Source: Lysobacter sp. ISL-50 (GTDB lineage: Bacteria; Pseudomonadota; Gammaproteobacteria; Xanthomonadales; Xanthomonadaceae). From it: a DNA stretch of 38,109 bases. The notes under the pieces were generated by a model. The model was given only the letters and a program-made list of their open reading frames with translations. It was not told where the DNA came from and did no database searches. The position numbers were made by a program, and so were the translations under genes. Every line of letters begins with the position of its first letter. Position 1 is the stretch's first letter. Shown here in pieces: positions 23,435-33,032 of this stretch. Location: the NCBI RefSeq assembly GCF_018612875.1, contig NZ_JAGGRI010000056.1, positions 10,610 to 48,718 of the forward strand, given 5' to 3'.

Positions 23435-25588
23435 ATGGCAACGAAACCTCGCCCCGCGAAGAACAAGGCCAGCGCCTCTCCCCCAGCCAAAAGCACTGCC
23501 AAGCCGGCCGCTGCCGCGGCCCCGGCAAAGAGCGGTAAAGCAGCGCAGGAATACCGAGGCAACGCAGACGAACTTCACCAGCAGGCCTCGGGCCGGCATC
23601 CGCCGCTTACGACCAACCAGGGGCTTGCGCTGTCGGACAACCAGAACTCGCTGCGCAGCGCCGAGCGCGGTCCGACGCTGCTGGAGGACTTCATCCTCCG
23701 CGAGAAGATCACCCACTTCGACCACGAGCGCATTCCGGAACGGATCGTCCACGCGCGCGGCTCCGCCGCGCACGGTTACTTCGAACTGACCCGTTCGTTG
23801 AAGAAATACACCACCGCGCGAATCCTCGGCGAGGTCGGCGAACGCACGCCGGTGTTCGCGCGCTTCTCCACGGTGGCCGGCGGCGCCGGGTCGGTCGACA
23901 CGCCCCGCGACGTGCGCGGCTTCGCGGTCAAGTTCTACACGCAGCAAGGCAACTGGGACCTGGTCGGGAACAACGTGCCGGTGTTCTTCATTCAAGACGC
24001 GGTGAAGTTCCCCGACGTGGTGCATTCGGTGAAGATGGAACCCGACCGCGGCTTTCCGCAAGCCGCGAGCGCGCACGACACGTTCTGGGATTTCGTCTCG
24101 CTCACCCCCGAATCGATGCACATGATCATGTGGGTGATGTCCGATCGCACCATCCCGCGTTCCTTGCGAATGATCGAAGGCTTCGGCGTGCACAGCTTCC
24201 GCCTGCTGGACGCGCGCGGCGCATCGACCTTCGTCAAGTTCCACTGGCGGCCGAAACTGGGGCTGCAATCGACGGTGTGGGACGAAGCGGTCAAACTCGC
24301 CGGCGCCGATCCGGACTATCACCGCCGGGATCTTTTCGAGGCGATCCAGGCCGGCGATTTTCCCGAATGGGAGTTGGCCGTGCAGTTGTTCACCCAGGAA
24401 CAGGCCGATGCGTTGCCGTTCGATCATCTCGACCCCACCAAGCTCATTCCGGAAGAGACCATTCCTCTGACCGTTATCGGACGCATGGTGCTGGACCGCT
24501 GGCCGGACAACTTCTTCGCCGAGACCGAACAAGTCGCGTTCTGTCCGTCCCATATCGTGCCCGGCATCGACTTCTCCAACGATCCGCTGCTGCAGGGCCG
24601 GCTGTTCTCCTACCTGGACACGCAACTCTCGCGCCTGGGCTCGCCGAACTTCCATCAGCTGCCGATCAACGCTCCGAAGTGCCCGTTCGCCAATCTTCAA
24701 CGCGACGGCCATATGCAGGCCCAGATTCCCAAGGGACGGGTGAACTACGAGCCAAGCTCGCTCGATCCCGCCTCGCCGCGGGAAACGCCGCTGGGCTTCC
24801 GCAGCGCGGCGGTGCGCGACGACGGCAGCAAGGGCCGCGTCCGCGCGGAAAGCTTCGCCGATCACTACAGCCAGGCGCGCTTGTTCTACCGCAGCCAGAG
24901 CGAACCCGAGCAAGCGCATCTGGCCTCGGCGCTGGTGTTCGAACTGTCGAAGGTGCAGACGCCGCACGTGCGCGAAGCGGTCGTCGGACACCTGCGGCAT
25001 ATCGACGCCGATCTGGCCCAGCGCGTGGCCGATGGCCTCGGCTTGACGCGGCTGCCGCCGGCGCCGCCGGCCGCGGTCGAGCCGATCGACTTGCCGCCAT
25101 CGCCCATGCTGCAGATCATCGGCAAGATGAAAGACACCTTGTCCGGCCGTTGCGTAGGCGCGTTGATCGATGAAGGCTCCGACGCCGCCGTCCTCAAAGG
25201 CTTGCGCAAGGCGGTGGAAGCGGCCGGCGCGCAGTTCAGGATCGTGGCGCCCAAGGTCGGCGGCGCGAAGCTCAGCGACGGTCGAATCCAGGCCGCCGAC
25301 GGTCAACTGGCGGGCACGCCTTCGCTGGTGTTCGACGCCGTGGCGATCGTGTTGTCCGACGCCGCCGGAAAACGCCTGGCGACCGAAGCCGCCGCCGTGG
25401 ACTTCGTCCGCGACGCATACGGCCACTTGAAGGCCATCGCCCTGGATGCCGGTGGACGGCGATTGCTGGACGCCGCGGGTGTCGAAGCCGATGAAGGCGT
25501 GATCGCCGCGGACAAGCCCGCCGCATTCGTCAAACGGGCCAAGACCCGCCAGTGGGATCGCGAATCGGCCGTCAGAACCTTGGCTTGA
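23435..25588 (+). CDS. katE: Large-subunit catalase HPII (KatE) with C-terminal flavodoxin-like domain
   Basis: A 717-residue clade 2 catalase that converts hydrogen peroxide to water and oxygen with heme. A Lys/Ala-rich N-terminal tail (about 1-45) precedes the core. The catalytic His is at 106 ([15 protein letters not shown]), the conserved Asn is in VGNNVPVFF, and the proximal heme Tyr is 393 ([10 protein letters not shown]). Both His and Tyr are offset by 22 from E. coli HPII numbering. Residues about 565-717 form the DJ-1/PfpI-like domain typical of HPII. The start [10 protein letters not shown] was chosen over an upstream ATG because homology and the basic tail begin there. It stands alone. 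Such catalases are usually stationary-phase or stress induced. Confidence 0.95.
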   Translation: MATKPRPAKNKASASPPAKSTAKPAAAAAPAKSGKAAQEYRGNADELHQQASGRHPPLTTNQGLALSDNQNSLRSAERGPTLLEDFILREKITHFDHERIPERIVHARGSAAHGYFELTRSLKKYTTARILGEVGERTPVFARFSTVAGGAGSVDTPRDVRGFAVKFYTQQGNWDLVGNNVPVFFIQDAVKFPDVVHSVKMEPDRGFPQAASAHDTFWDFVSLTPESMHMIMWVMSDRTIPRSLRMIEGFGVHSFRLLDARGASTFVKFHWRPKLGLQSTVWDEAVKLAGADPDYHRRDLFEAIQAGDFPEWELAVQLFTQEQADALPFDHLDPTKLIPEETIPLTVIGRMVLDRWPDNFFAETEQVAFCPSHIVPGIDFSNDPLLQGRLFSYLDTQLSRLGSPNFHQLPINAPKCPFANLQRDGHMQAQIPKGRVNYEPSSLDPASPRETPLGFRSAAVRDDGSKGRVRAESFADHYSQARLFYRSQSEPEQAHLASALVFELSKVQTPHVREAVVGHLRHIDADLAQRVADGLGLTRLPPAPPAAVEPIDLPPSPMLQIIGKMKDTLSGRCVGALIDEGSDAAVLKGLRKAVEAAGAQFRIVAPKVGGAKLSDGRIQAADGQLAGTPSLVFDAVAIVLSDAAGKRLATEAAAVDFVRDAYGHLKAIALDAGGRRLLDAAGVEADEGVIAADKPAAFVKRAKTRQWDRESAVRTLA

Positions 25589-25876
25589 GCATGGCAGCCG
25601 CGCGCGGGGCGGGCCCATGCCCGTCCCTCTCTCATGCCGATGCGGCCGGCGCGGGTGCGCGCCCTTCCGGTATTTGACGAAGAAATGTGATATTGGCCGT
25701 GATTTTTCGCGGTCCATCGCAAAAAACACCTGTATCGCCGACCTTCATGATGGCCCAATGCTCACGGGAGATTCGCTATAAGCGATGAATTCCGCCGGGC
25801 TAGCCGGCGAGACGGCATGAATGGGGCGGTCTGGCGAATACGCCTGCCGATTTTTCACGCGAGGCCAGTTCACCGC

Positions 25877-26527
25877 ATGATCGCAATCGATCACCGTCCA
25901 CCGGCGCAACCGCTTAACTGCGCCGATACCGCAATGGCTCCGCCACCGGCCGATGGCGGCGACAGCGTCACCGCGCTGTTGGCCGCCGCGCACGACGGAC
26001 GGGCCGATGCCTGGCAGCGCATCTACAGCCTGCTCTATGCGGATTTGCATCGCATCGCGCGCTCGCAGATTCGCCAGCAGGGCGGGCCGCGCTTATCGCC
26101 GACCTCGCTGATCAGCGAAACCTGGCTGCGCCTGGCGCATTCGGACCTGCCGGTGGAGAGCCGCGCGCACCTCACCTCGCTGATCGCGCGCGCGATGCGT
26201 TTCGTGCTGCTGGACGAAGCGCGCCGCACCCTGGCGGACAAACGCGGCAGCGCGATCGATTTCACCGCCCTGAACGAGCATGCCGAGTCCGGTTCCGAAT
26301 CGCGCCTGGAGCAATTGCTGGCGCTGGATCAAGCGCTCGACTCCCTGGCCGGCTTCGACGAGCGTTTGGCGCAAGTCGTGGAACTGCGTTACTTCGGCGG
26401 CTTGAGCGAGCAGGAGATCGCCGACGGTTTCTCGCTCAACGTGCGCACCGTGCGCCGCGATTGGCGGCGCGCACGCGCCTATCTGCTGATGCGGCTGGGG
26501 CACGAGGGCGGCGACATCGTCATCTAG
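25877..26527 (+). CDS. ECF-like RNA polymerase sigma factor (TIGR02999 type)
   Basis: About 216 residues; starts at 25817, 25877 and 25934 are all in frame. The 25877 ATG has GAGG 12 nt upstream, while the 25934 start would give 197 residues, close to the family norm. The region-2 segment (LLYADLHRIARSQIR) and region-4 segment (VVELRYFGGLSEQEIADGFSLNVRTVRRDWRRARAYL) fit the ECF sigma group often paired with large Ser/Thr kinases that carry repeats. The partner kinase is indeed adjacent but convergent rather than downstream, which is unusual. No anti-sigma gene is visible. TATAAG at 25777-25782 could be a -10. Confidence 0.88.
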   Translation: MIAIDHRPPAQPLNCADTAMAPPPADGGDSVTALLAAAHDGRADAWQRIYSLLYADLHRIARSQIRQQGGPRLSPTSLISETWLRLAHSDLPVESRAHLTSLIARAMRFVLLDEARRTLADKRGSAIDFTALNEHAESGSESRLEQLLALDQALDSLAGFDERLAQVVELRYFGGLSEQEIADGFSLNVRTVRRDWRRARAYLLMRLGHEGGDIVI

Positions 26528-26578
26528 GCCGCCGCGTATCGCGCGGCGTATCGACCGACGCCCGCGCGCCGCGCGGGC
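26528..26578. terminator. Paired GC hairpins between convergent sigma and kinase genes
   Basis: Two short stems (a CCGCG/CGCGG hairpin around 26530-26547, and CCCGCGC/GCGCGGG at 26561-26567/26571-26577) fill the 51-nt gap between the convergent stop codons. No T tract follows. They are a plausible bidirectional termination region. Confidence 0.4.
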
Positions 26579-29458
26579 TCAGTGCTTGGCCAGCGCCTGC
26601 GCGCCGGTCGCGGAGGTGAGCCGCGCCAGCTTCTCTCCCACCTGACGGATCGACGCCTCCTTCGGCCCGGCGATGCGCAAGCCGATCTCGTAAGCGCGTT
26701 GCCAGTGTTCGCGCGCGCTCGCGGTCTGGCCCGCGGATGAGGCCAGATCGCCCAGCACATCGTGGCTGTTGAAGCGCACCACATCGACGGCCAGACTCGG
26801 CGCCGCCGCGTCGGCGTCGCGCAGCAAGGCGGTCAGCTCGCGTCCGGCATCGCTGTCGCGTTTCTGCCGCAGCAGCAATTCGACCAGCACGTAGCGCGTC
26901 TGCAGAACGCGATCGTTGCCGGCGCCGCGCGCGCGGGTCAGTCCGGCGATCACCCGCCCGAGTTCCGCTTCGATGCCTTGCGTGTGGCCGATGCGCAATT
27001 GCGCGCGGATCAGATACACGCGGTACACCAGCATCGGCAGTCCCTGCTTCTCGCCCTCGGTCACCGCGCGCTGATACAGGTCAACGACCTCGTGCCAGGG
27101 CCGTTCCGACGGCGTTTCCAGCGCCTTGACCGCCAGCGCGCTGCCCAGATGGATCATCGCGCGAATGCTGCGCTGGTGCGACGGGCCATGCGCGCGCAGC
27201 ATGATCGACAATGCGGTGCGCGCTTCATCGATGCCCAACTGGGTTTCGCCGGTTTGCGAATGCACGGCCGCGACCATGCGCATCGCATCGGCTACCTCCG
27301 GATGTTGCGATCCCAGCGCATCGCGCAGAATCCTTTCGCCGGTCTGCGCGGATTCGAGCGCCGGCGCCAGCTGCGCATTGGCGTACTGCGCTTCGGCCAG
27401 CACCGCCCAGGCCTTGCCGGTTTCCGGATGGGCCGGACCCAGCAGGCGGCGCCGGTTCGCCAGCAGGCGCTCGGCGATGGCCAAGGCCTGCGCGCGCTCG
27501 TCCATCGCGAACAAGGTGTGTTCCAGTTCGGCGCGCGCCGAGTCGGCCACGACCGCGTCGCGTCCGTCGGCCAGAACGACCGCGCGCTGCAGGTCGCGCC
27601 GCGCCGACTCGAATTCGAACAACTGCGTGCGCCATTCCCCGCGCTGCGTCAGCAACTCGGCCAAAGGCACGGGATTGCGCGCGGCCAGCGATTCGGCCAT
27701 GCCCAGGGCGCGGTCCAACGTCGCGTTGGCCTCGCTGAGCCGCGCCCTGCCCCATTGCGCTCGCGCCAGCTCCACGTCCAGGGCCAATACGACATGCGCG
27801 CGGCGGTTCAGATCGGCGGCGCTGACGTCCAGCAAACCTTCGCGCACCGCCTGTTCGGCCTGCGCATAACGGGATTGGACGTTGAACAGATGGGCCAGCG
27901 TGGCCTGGGTCAAGGCGCGCTGCTCGGGATCGTCCATGCCGAGCGCGCGCGCTTCCTTGACCAGGTTCAAGGCGCGCTCGTAATCGCCCAGCGTGGTGTA
28001 ACTCTTGGCCAGCGCGATCAGGCCGCGCGCGCGCACCGACGCCGGATCGGCGCTGCCGCGCTCGCGCAAACGCCGTTCGGCGACATGCAGCATGTCGCCC
28101 GACACCAGCGGCGAATGGCCGAGGCTGGTCAGCGTCATTTCGCCCAGGGTGTCTTCGAACAGGCGCTGTACTTCGCGGGTGGATTGCGCTTCGCGCGCGG
28201 CTTGACGGCTGTGCTTGTAGGCCAATCCGGACACCGCGCCCAGCGCGGCGATCATGACCACCGACACCGCGACCGCGATGCGGTTGCGGCGCAGGAACAA
28301 ACGCGCGCGATAACCGGCTTCGCCTTCGCGCGCGAGCAAAGGACGCGTCTGCAGCCAGCGGCGCAGATCGATCTGCAATTCCGCCACCGAGCGATAACGC
28401 CGCCGCGGGTCCGGATCGACGCAGGCCATCGCGATGCGATCCAGATCGCCGGACAACTCGCGTGCCCAGGCCGCGACCGTATCGCAGGAACGCAGTTTCG
28501 CCGCGTCGATCGTCGCCTCGCTGGCGAGCCGGCTCGGCGATTGCGGCGGGTCGAACCTCGCCATGCCGGCGGCGCGCAGTTCGGCCTGCGCCGGCTGCCA
28601 TCGTCCGCACAGCAATCGGTAAAGCACCGCGCCCAGCGCGTAGATATCGCTCGCGGCGCTGTAGCCCTCGCCCGCCATCACCTCCGGCGCGGTGTAGCCC
28701 CAGGTCATCGCCACGCCCGCGCGCGGTGCGCCGAGCGCCCCCAGGTTCAGCGAAGACAGACCGAAGTCGATCAACATCGGGCGCCCGCCGGCGCCGACCA
28801 GGATGTTGGACGGTTTGATGTCGGAATGCAGCGTGACCTTGCTGTGCGCATAGGCGACGCCTTCGCAGGCCTGATCGAACAAGGCCACGCGCGTGCGCGT
28901 GTCCAGTCGCTGCGCATCGCAGTAGGCGTCGATCGGCTGGCCGTCGACCAACTGCATCGCCAACCACGGATACCCTCCCGCGTCGATGCCGCCGTCGAGC
29001 AAGGTCGCGATGTTGGGATGATCCAGGCGCGCGAGCGCATCGCGTTCGTTGCGGATGGATTCGGCCAGCACCGGCGAGGAGATTTCCCTGCGCACGCACT
29101 TGATCGCGACGGCCTGCGCGTATTGCCCGTCGTCGCGCAGCGCGCGATACACCGTGCCCATGCCACCGGTCCCCAGCACCGCTTCGATCCGCCAGGGCCC
29201 GAGTGACTGTCCGATGCGTTGATCCGATGGCGAAGCGTCGTCGGCCCCGGCGCGCGCGGGCTGGCTCTGGGCGAGGATGTTCAGCGGCGAGGTTTCCAGC
29301 GCGCCCGGCAGCGCGTCGGCGCGCAGCAGCGAACTCACCGCCTGGAACAATTCCGGATCGTTGGCGCGCAACACCTCCAGCGCCTGCTGGCGATGCGCCG
29401 CATCCAGATCGGCCACGGCATCGAATTCGGCCAGAGCGCGGACTTCGAGAGAGGACAT
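26579..29458 (-). CDS. Membrane Ser/Thr protein kinase with TPR-like repeats
   Basis: A 959-residue kinase. After an 85-residue N-terminal segment the kinase domain runs about 88-370, with glycine loop LGTGGMGTVYRA, Lys120, the catalytic loop HSDIKPSN (Asp213, Ser replacing the usual Arg of HRD), and DFG Asp231. A transmembrane helix follows at about 393-414. The remaining 540 residues are outside the cytoplasm by topology and rich in helical repeats of TPR type (for example LGDYERALNLVKEARAL, AHPETGKAWAVLAEAQYANAQL). The start MSSLEVRALAE is preferred over an ATG two codons upstream. It probably senses an envelope signal and may act on the convergent ECF sigma. The Arg-to-Ser change suggests activation-loop phosphorylation is not needed. 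Confidence 0.92.
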   Translation of the reverse strand: MSSLEVRALAEFDAVADLDAAHRQQALEVLRANDPELFQAVSSLLRADALPGALETSPLNILAQSQPARAGADDASPSDQRIGQSLGPWRIEAVLGTGGMGTVYRALRDDGQYAQAVAIKCVRREISSPVLAESIRNERDALARLDHPNIATLLDGGIDAGGYPWLAMQLVDGQPIDAYCDAQRLDTRTRVALFDQACEGVAYAHSKVTLHSDIKPSNILVGAGGRPMLIDFGLSSLNLGALGAPRAGVAMTWGYTAPEVMAGEGYSAASDIYALGAVLYRLLCGRWQPAQAELRAAGMARFDPPQSPSRLASEATIDAAKLRSCDTVAAWARELSGDLDRIAMACVDPDPRRRYRSVAELQIDLRRWLQTRPLLAREGEAGYRARLFLRRNRIAVAVSVVMIAALGAVSGLAYKHSRQAAREAQSTREVQRLFEDTLGEMTLTSLGHSPLVSGDMLHVAERRLRERGSADPASVRARGLIALAKSYTTLGDYERALNLVKEARALGMDDPEQRALTQATLAHLFNVQSRYAQAEQAVREGLLDVSAADLNRRAHVVLALDVELARAQWGRARLSEANATLDRALGMAESLAARNPVPLAELLTQRGEWRTQLFEFESARRDLQRAVVLADGRDAVVADSARAELEHTLFAMDERAQALAIAERLLANRRRLLGPAHPETGKAWAVLAEAQYANAQLAPALESAQTGERILRDALGSQHPEVADAMRMVAAVHSQTGETQLGIDEARTALSIMLRAHGPSHQRSIRAMIHLGSALAVKALETPSERPWHEVVDLYQRAVTEGEKQGLPMLVYRVYLIRAQLRIGHTQGIEAELGRVIAGLTRARGAGNDRVLQTRYVLVELLLRQKRDSDAGRELTALLRDADAAAPSLAVDVVRFNSHDVLGDLASSAGQTASAREHWQRAYEIGLRIAGPKEASIRQVGEKLARLTSATGAQALAKH

Positions 29459-29813
29459 GCGCATTCCGATAAGGGAACAGGACCACGGCACCGCCGCGGC
29501 AGGATACGGCCCCCGGCCGGCCAGGGACCACGCGAAGCCGATGTGGCCGGGCATCGCGGCGTGCGCTGGACGATTCCGGGTTGGTGCTTATCCAGTTCGC
29601 GATACCCGCTTGAAACAGGACACGCGTCGCGGACGCGGCGTGCTGGCCGATGGCGAGCCGCGAACCGCCGACAGCGCCTGAAACTTCGACCGCGTCACAT
29701 TTCAACGTTCACGAAACCTTTTCGGGCGATCTCGCGCCGCGGCGATGTCCTGTCGATCCGCCTTGTTACGAAGCAAGGTTATCGATAACAACACCAGGCG
29801 AAGTATGGATCGC
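29459..29813. other. Intergenic region upstream of kinase, with 12-bp palindrome
   Basis: 355 nt without a supported gene. It contains the kinase promoter on the minus strand and the 3' side of the small exported protein. The perfect 12-bp palindrome GTTATCGATAAC lies at 29778-29789, next to a CCTTG/CAAGG hairpin at 29761-29778, 25 nt beyond the stop of the minus-strand gene. Composition is more AT-rich than the surroundings. Confidence 0.45.
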
Positions 29814-30149
29814 TTACAAGCTCGCGTGTTCGAGGATTTCCTGCCCCATCAGCGTGCAGCCCTGGCCTGCCTCGCTATAGATCAAACGCATCCGGTACGA
29901 ACCTTTGTAGACGTGCCCCCACACCTCCAGCACGGCGAATTGCTGCTTCGCGTTGGCAGGATTTCGTATGGAGGTGCGCTTTTTGACCGCTGAGTCGATC
30001 GAGATGCGGTCGTCTTCCCCGACGTGAAACGTCAACAGCCGTTTCGCCTGCGCGCGAGCCTCGTTCGCGCACGCGGGCTCGGCGGCGAAGCAGGAATTGC
30101 CGAGAGTCGCCAACACCAGTAACGCCACCATTCTGCGCACGATAGTCAT
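29814..30149 (-). CDS. Small exported protein, candidate immunity protein for adjacent effector
   Basis: A 111-residue protein with a signal peptide (about 1-22, cleavage near SCFA/AEP). The start follows GGGGAGA. The mature part has two Cys (ACANEA; GQGCTLMG) and no recognised domain. It is divergent from the 837-residue peptidoglycan-attacking effector gene, with starts only 53 nt apart. X-Tfe effectors are encoded beside small periplasmic immunity proteins (X-Tfi), although usually in the same operon. Size, export and position fit an immunity role. This is an inference; no family match was recognised. Confidence 0.6.
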   Translation of the reverse strand: MTIVRRMVALLVLATLGNSCFAAEPACANEARAQAKRLLTFHVGEDDRISIDSAVKKRTSIRNPANAKQQFAVLEVWGHVYKGSYRMRLIYSEAGQGCTLMGQEILEHASL

Positions 30150-30202
30150 GTCGTTCTCCCCAGAGTGAATCCACTTTTGATCGAAACCTTAGAGGTTCCG
30201 CC

Positions 30203-32716
30203 ATGAATGTCCAGTACAAATCTTCCGATCTACCGATGTCGCCGGCTCGTTCCATCGGCGGACTCACGCCGGAACAAGTGCAGCAGATCGCGCCGAATCT
30301 CAGCCTGGAGCGCGCGACCCAGTTGGCCGGCCCGCTGACTCAGGCGATGACCGCGGCCGACGCCAACACCGCGCAACGCCAATCGATGTTCCTCGCGCAA
30401 CTGGCGCAGGAAACCGACGGTTTCAATACGCTGGAGGAATACGCGGACGGCACCCAGTACGAAGGCCGCGAGGATCTTGGCAACACCGAACCGGGCGACG
30501 GCGCGCGCTTCAAGGGCCGCGGCTTCATCCAGCTGACGGGCCGTTCCAACTATGAGGCGGCCGGTGAGGCGCTGGGCCTGGATCTGGTGGGCAATCCGGA
30601 ACTGGCGAGCGATCCCGAAGTCGCGGCTAAGGCGGCGGCGTGGTACTGGAACAAACGCGATATCAATTCCGCGGCCGACGCGGGCGACTTCGAAGAAGTC
30701 ACCCGACGCATCAATGGTGGGCTCACCGGCATCGATGCGCGGCGCGCGTATCAAGGCCGCGCCCAGAGCGCGGTAGGCGAAGGCGTTTCCTTGTCCGACA
30801 AATCGCCGGACAACCAATCGCCGAACAACCCGTCGCCCTCTCCGACGCCCAATATCGGCGGCCCGACGCTTACGCCTGGCCAACCGGGCAGCGGCGAGAC
30901 GACGGAAGCGAAACCGGTCGATGATGCCGCCGGCCCGAATCTCGATCACAACCAGTGGTACAAGCCGCAGCCCGGTAATTGGCAATGCGGTCCGACCTCG
31001 CTGACGATGGCGATGGCGTCATGGGGAATGCGGCCCGCGGACGACGCCACTCTGGACGAAATGGTGAAGTTGACCGGCGCCAATCCCGACGACGGCGTTC
31101 CGGGCAACGCTTCGCTGGTCGCCAATGCGGCGAAGGAAGCGGGAATGGAAGCCAGCTTCAACCCGGACGGTTCCGCGGCCGCGGTGGGCGAAGCGGTCGA
31201 CCGTGGCCACAGCGTCGTGCTCAACGGCGGACTGCCCGGCGGCGGCGGCCACTTCATCTATGTCGCAGGCAAAGACGACAAGGGCAACTTCCTCGTCGGC
31301 GATCCCGCGCGGCCGCAGATCACCAGCATGACGCCGACCGAACTGGAACAATTTTCCAACGCCAATCCCGGTCAGCATCCGAACGGCTTCGCCGAAGTCT
31401 GGCGTGAAGGACGCACGCAACAAAAACCCGAGGCATCGTCTCCGGCCGCGGAAGCGCAGAGCCAGAACCCGCCGCCGTTCGTGCCGCCCGGATCGGCGCT
31501 GGATCAACATCTTCAGGCCAAGCAACACGAAGCGTCCGAGAATCCGCAGGCAAAAGTCGCCGCGTCCGGATCTTCCGAGAGTTCGGATGGCGCGACATCG
31601 ACCGCGGAAACCACTCAACCGCCGAGCCCGCTGCCGACGAAGGGCACGCCGCGGCAAATGGACGATGCGCCGTCGCCGCAGGACGTCCCCACCTACGCGC
31701 CCTACGAAGTCAAAAACAGCTCCGGCACGCCGCTGACCGACCCTGGCAAGCTGGAACAGCACCATGACGGACAGACGTCGCGCACGCGCGGCAGCGAGTA
31801 CGGGGTTCCGCAAGAACTCAGCGTGAACGATGTCGTGTTGGGGAATTCCGCCAATGCCGAGCAACAGAAAATTCCCGCGCCGATGTCGGGCGAAGTGATG
31901 GTCGCCGGCGAGTACGGCGGCGGTGCCGGCAACTCGGTGGTCATCAAGGGCGACGACGGCAAGTTGGCTTACATGTACCACATGTCCGAAGTGGACGTGA
32001 AAAAGGGAGACCGTGTCGAATACGGCCAAGTGGTGGGCAAGCAAGGCAACACCGGCGCCTCCGAAGGCGCCCACGTCCATATCGAAGCGCCCAAGGACGT
32101 GACGGACAAATGGGTCACCGATCTCAACGACGGCCGCTTCGATAAACAATCCAAGACGGACACCATCGCGGCCGGCGAAGCTCAGCCGCAAAAACTCCGA
32201 TCGGACACCGGCTACGCTTCCAGGCAGTCCGAGGCATTGCCGAACGCTTTCTCGCCAAGTCGCGGCGCTTCCACCGACGATCGCGAAAATCCAGCCATGG
32301 CCAACCGAGTCCAGGAGCAGCCCGGCCCCGGTCCCAAGCCGGAACAAGCGCATCCTCTTTTCGCGCAGGCCATGCGCGGATTGGAAAAGCTGGGCCCGGA
32401 GGCCGGCGGCTATCGCAACGAAGACGAGAAAGAACGCATCGCCGGCGCATTGGCTTTGAGCGCGAGAAACAGCGTGCCGCCGATCAAGGAAATCCACGAC
32501 GTTGTGGCCAGCCCGACGAACGGAAACTTGTTCGCGGTATGGACCAATCCCGGCAACCCGGTGGACATCGTGCATGCCAATGTCGATAAGGCGCAGGCCG
32601 CCCGGCAGCCGTTGCCGGACAGTCTCCACAGGCTCCAGGACGCCGACCGGCAGAATTCGCCGCAGGACGATGAGCAGATCCAGTCGCAGACGCGTGGAGC
32701 GTTGAGGATGGCCTGA
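30203..32716 (+). CDS. Probable X-T4SS antibacterial effector: GH19 + C39-like + M23-like + XVIPCD
   Basis: An 837-residue protein without a signal peptide. Residues about 17-190 form a GH19/lysozyme-like domain (Glu70 in AQETDGF; FKGRGFIQLTGRSNY). Residues about 248-395 form a C39-like cysteine peptidase (Cys262 in QCGPTSLTMA; His350 in GGGGHFIYV; Asp in VGDPA). A Pro/Ser/Gln-rich linker follows (about 400-505). The M23-like part (about 530-640) has AHVHIEA (His624, His626) but no clear HxxxD motif. The C-terminal 125 residues match the XVIPCD secretion signal pattern (HPLFAQAMRGLEKLG, FAVWTNPGNP, DSLHRLQDADRQ). By family it is delivered by the Xanthomonadales T4SS into rival bacteria to cut peptidoglycan. 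Start: AGAGG upstream. Confidence 0.88.
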   Translation: MNVQYKSSDLPMSPARSIGGLTPEQVQQIAPNLSLERATQLAGPLTQAMTAADANTAQRQSMFLAQLAQETDGFNTLEEYADGTQYEGREDLGNTEPGDGARFKGRGFIQLTGRSNYEAAGEALGLDLVGNPELASDPEVAAKAAAWYWNKRDINSAADAGDFEEVTRRINGGLTGIDARRAYQGRAQSAVGEGVSLSDKSPDNQSPNNPSPSPTPNIGGPTLTPGQPGSGETTEAKPVDDAAGPNLDHNQWYKPQPGNWQCGPTSLTMAMASWGMRPADDATLDEMVKLTGANPDDGVPGNASLVANAAKEAGMEASFNPDGSAAAVGEAVDRGHSVVLNGGLPGGGGHFIYVAGKDDKGNFLVGDPARPQITSMTPTELEQFSNANPGQHPNGFAEVWREGRTQQKPEASSPAAEAQSQNPPPFVPPGSALDQHLQAKQHEASENPQAKVAASGSSESSDGATSTAETTQPPSPLPTKGTPRQMDDAPSPQDVPTYAPYEVKNSSGTPLTDPGKLEQHHDGQTSRTRGSEYGVPQELSVNDVVLGNSANAEQQKIPAPMSGEVMVAGEYGGGAGNSVVIKGDDGKLAYMYHMSEVDVKKGDRVEYGQVVGKQGNTGASEGAHVHIEAPKDVTDKWVTDLNDGRFDKQSKTDTIAAGEAQPQKLRSDTGYASRQSEALPNAFSPSRGASTDDRENPAMANRVQEQPGPGPKPEQAHPLFAQAMRGLEKLGPEAGGYRNEDEKERIAGALALSARNSVPPIKEIHDVVASPTNGNLFAVWTNPGNPVDIVHANVDKAQAARQPLPDSLHRLQDADRQNSPQDDEQIQSQTRGALRMA

Positions 32717-32729
32717 ACAAACCGGCGAT

Positions 32730-32756
32730 CTGAACCGGTTTTTCAAACCGGTTCAG
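32730..32756. terminator. Hairpin after effector gene
   Basis: A perfect 12-bp stem (32730-32741 with 32745-32756) with a 3-nt loop TTC, 14 nt after the effector stop. It has no T tract and works at best together with the second hairpin at 32784. Confidence 0.5.
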
Positions 32757-32783
32757 CGGCCGCGCACCGAAGTCTTCGATGAG

Positions 32784-32817
32784 GCCAGAAGCTACCGCTG
32801 CGACGGTAGCTTCTGGC
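32784..32817. terminator. Strong hairpin terminator
   Basis: A perfect 14-bp stem (32784-32797 with 32804-32817) with a 6-nt loop CTGCGA, followed by TTTG. It is the likely end of the effector transcript. The rest of the gap to 33032 shows no gene. Confidence 0.75.
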
Positions 32818-33032
32818 TTTGTGCTGCCTTATCGATACGCAAGCAATAGCATTGTGGTTGGTCCTGGGCGATTGCGACGACGTGCGATAGCTCCGACTGT
32901 CTACGAAAGCCCGCGCGATTCAAGTTCTGCATTAGAACCTTCAGATTTTCCGGTTTGGCTAAAGATTCCGATAGCCGATGCGGAGAGCGAATGGTTCCAT
33001 CCGCCAGGACATCAACCGCCGCGGAGCACTGC

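Noticed and set aside
23420-25729. Minus-strand open frame of 769 codons opposite catalase
   Set aside because: Antisense shadow; the + strand encodes a complete HPII with all active-site residues.
26762-29206. Plus-strand open frame of 814 codons opposite the kinase
   Set aside because: Low-complexity Arg/Gln-rich shadow of the kinase and repeat region.
31019-32746. Minus-strand open frame of 575 codons opposite the effector
   Set aside because: Shadow of the effector; no start context or domain.
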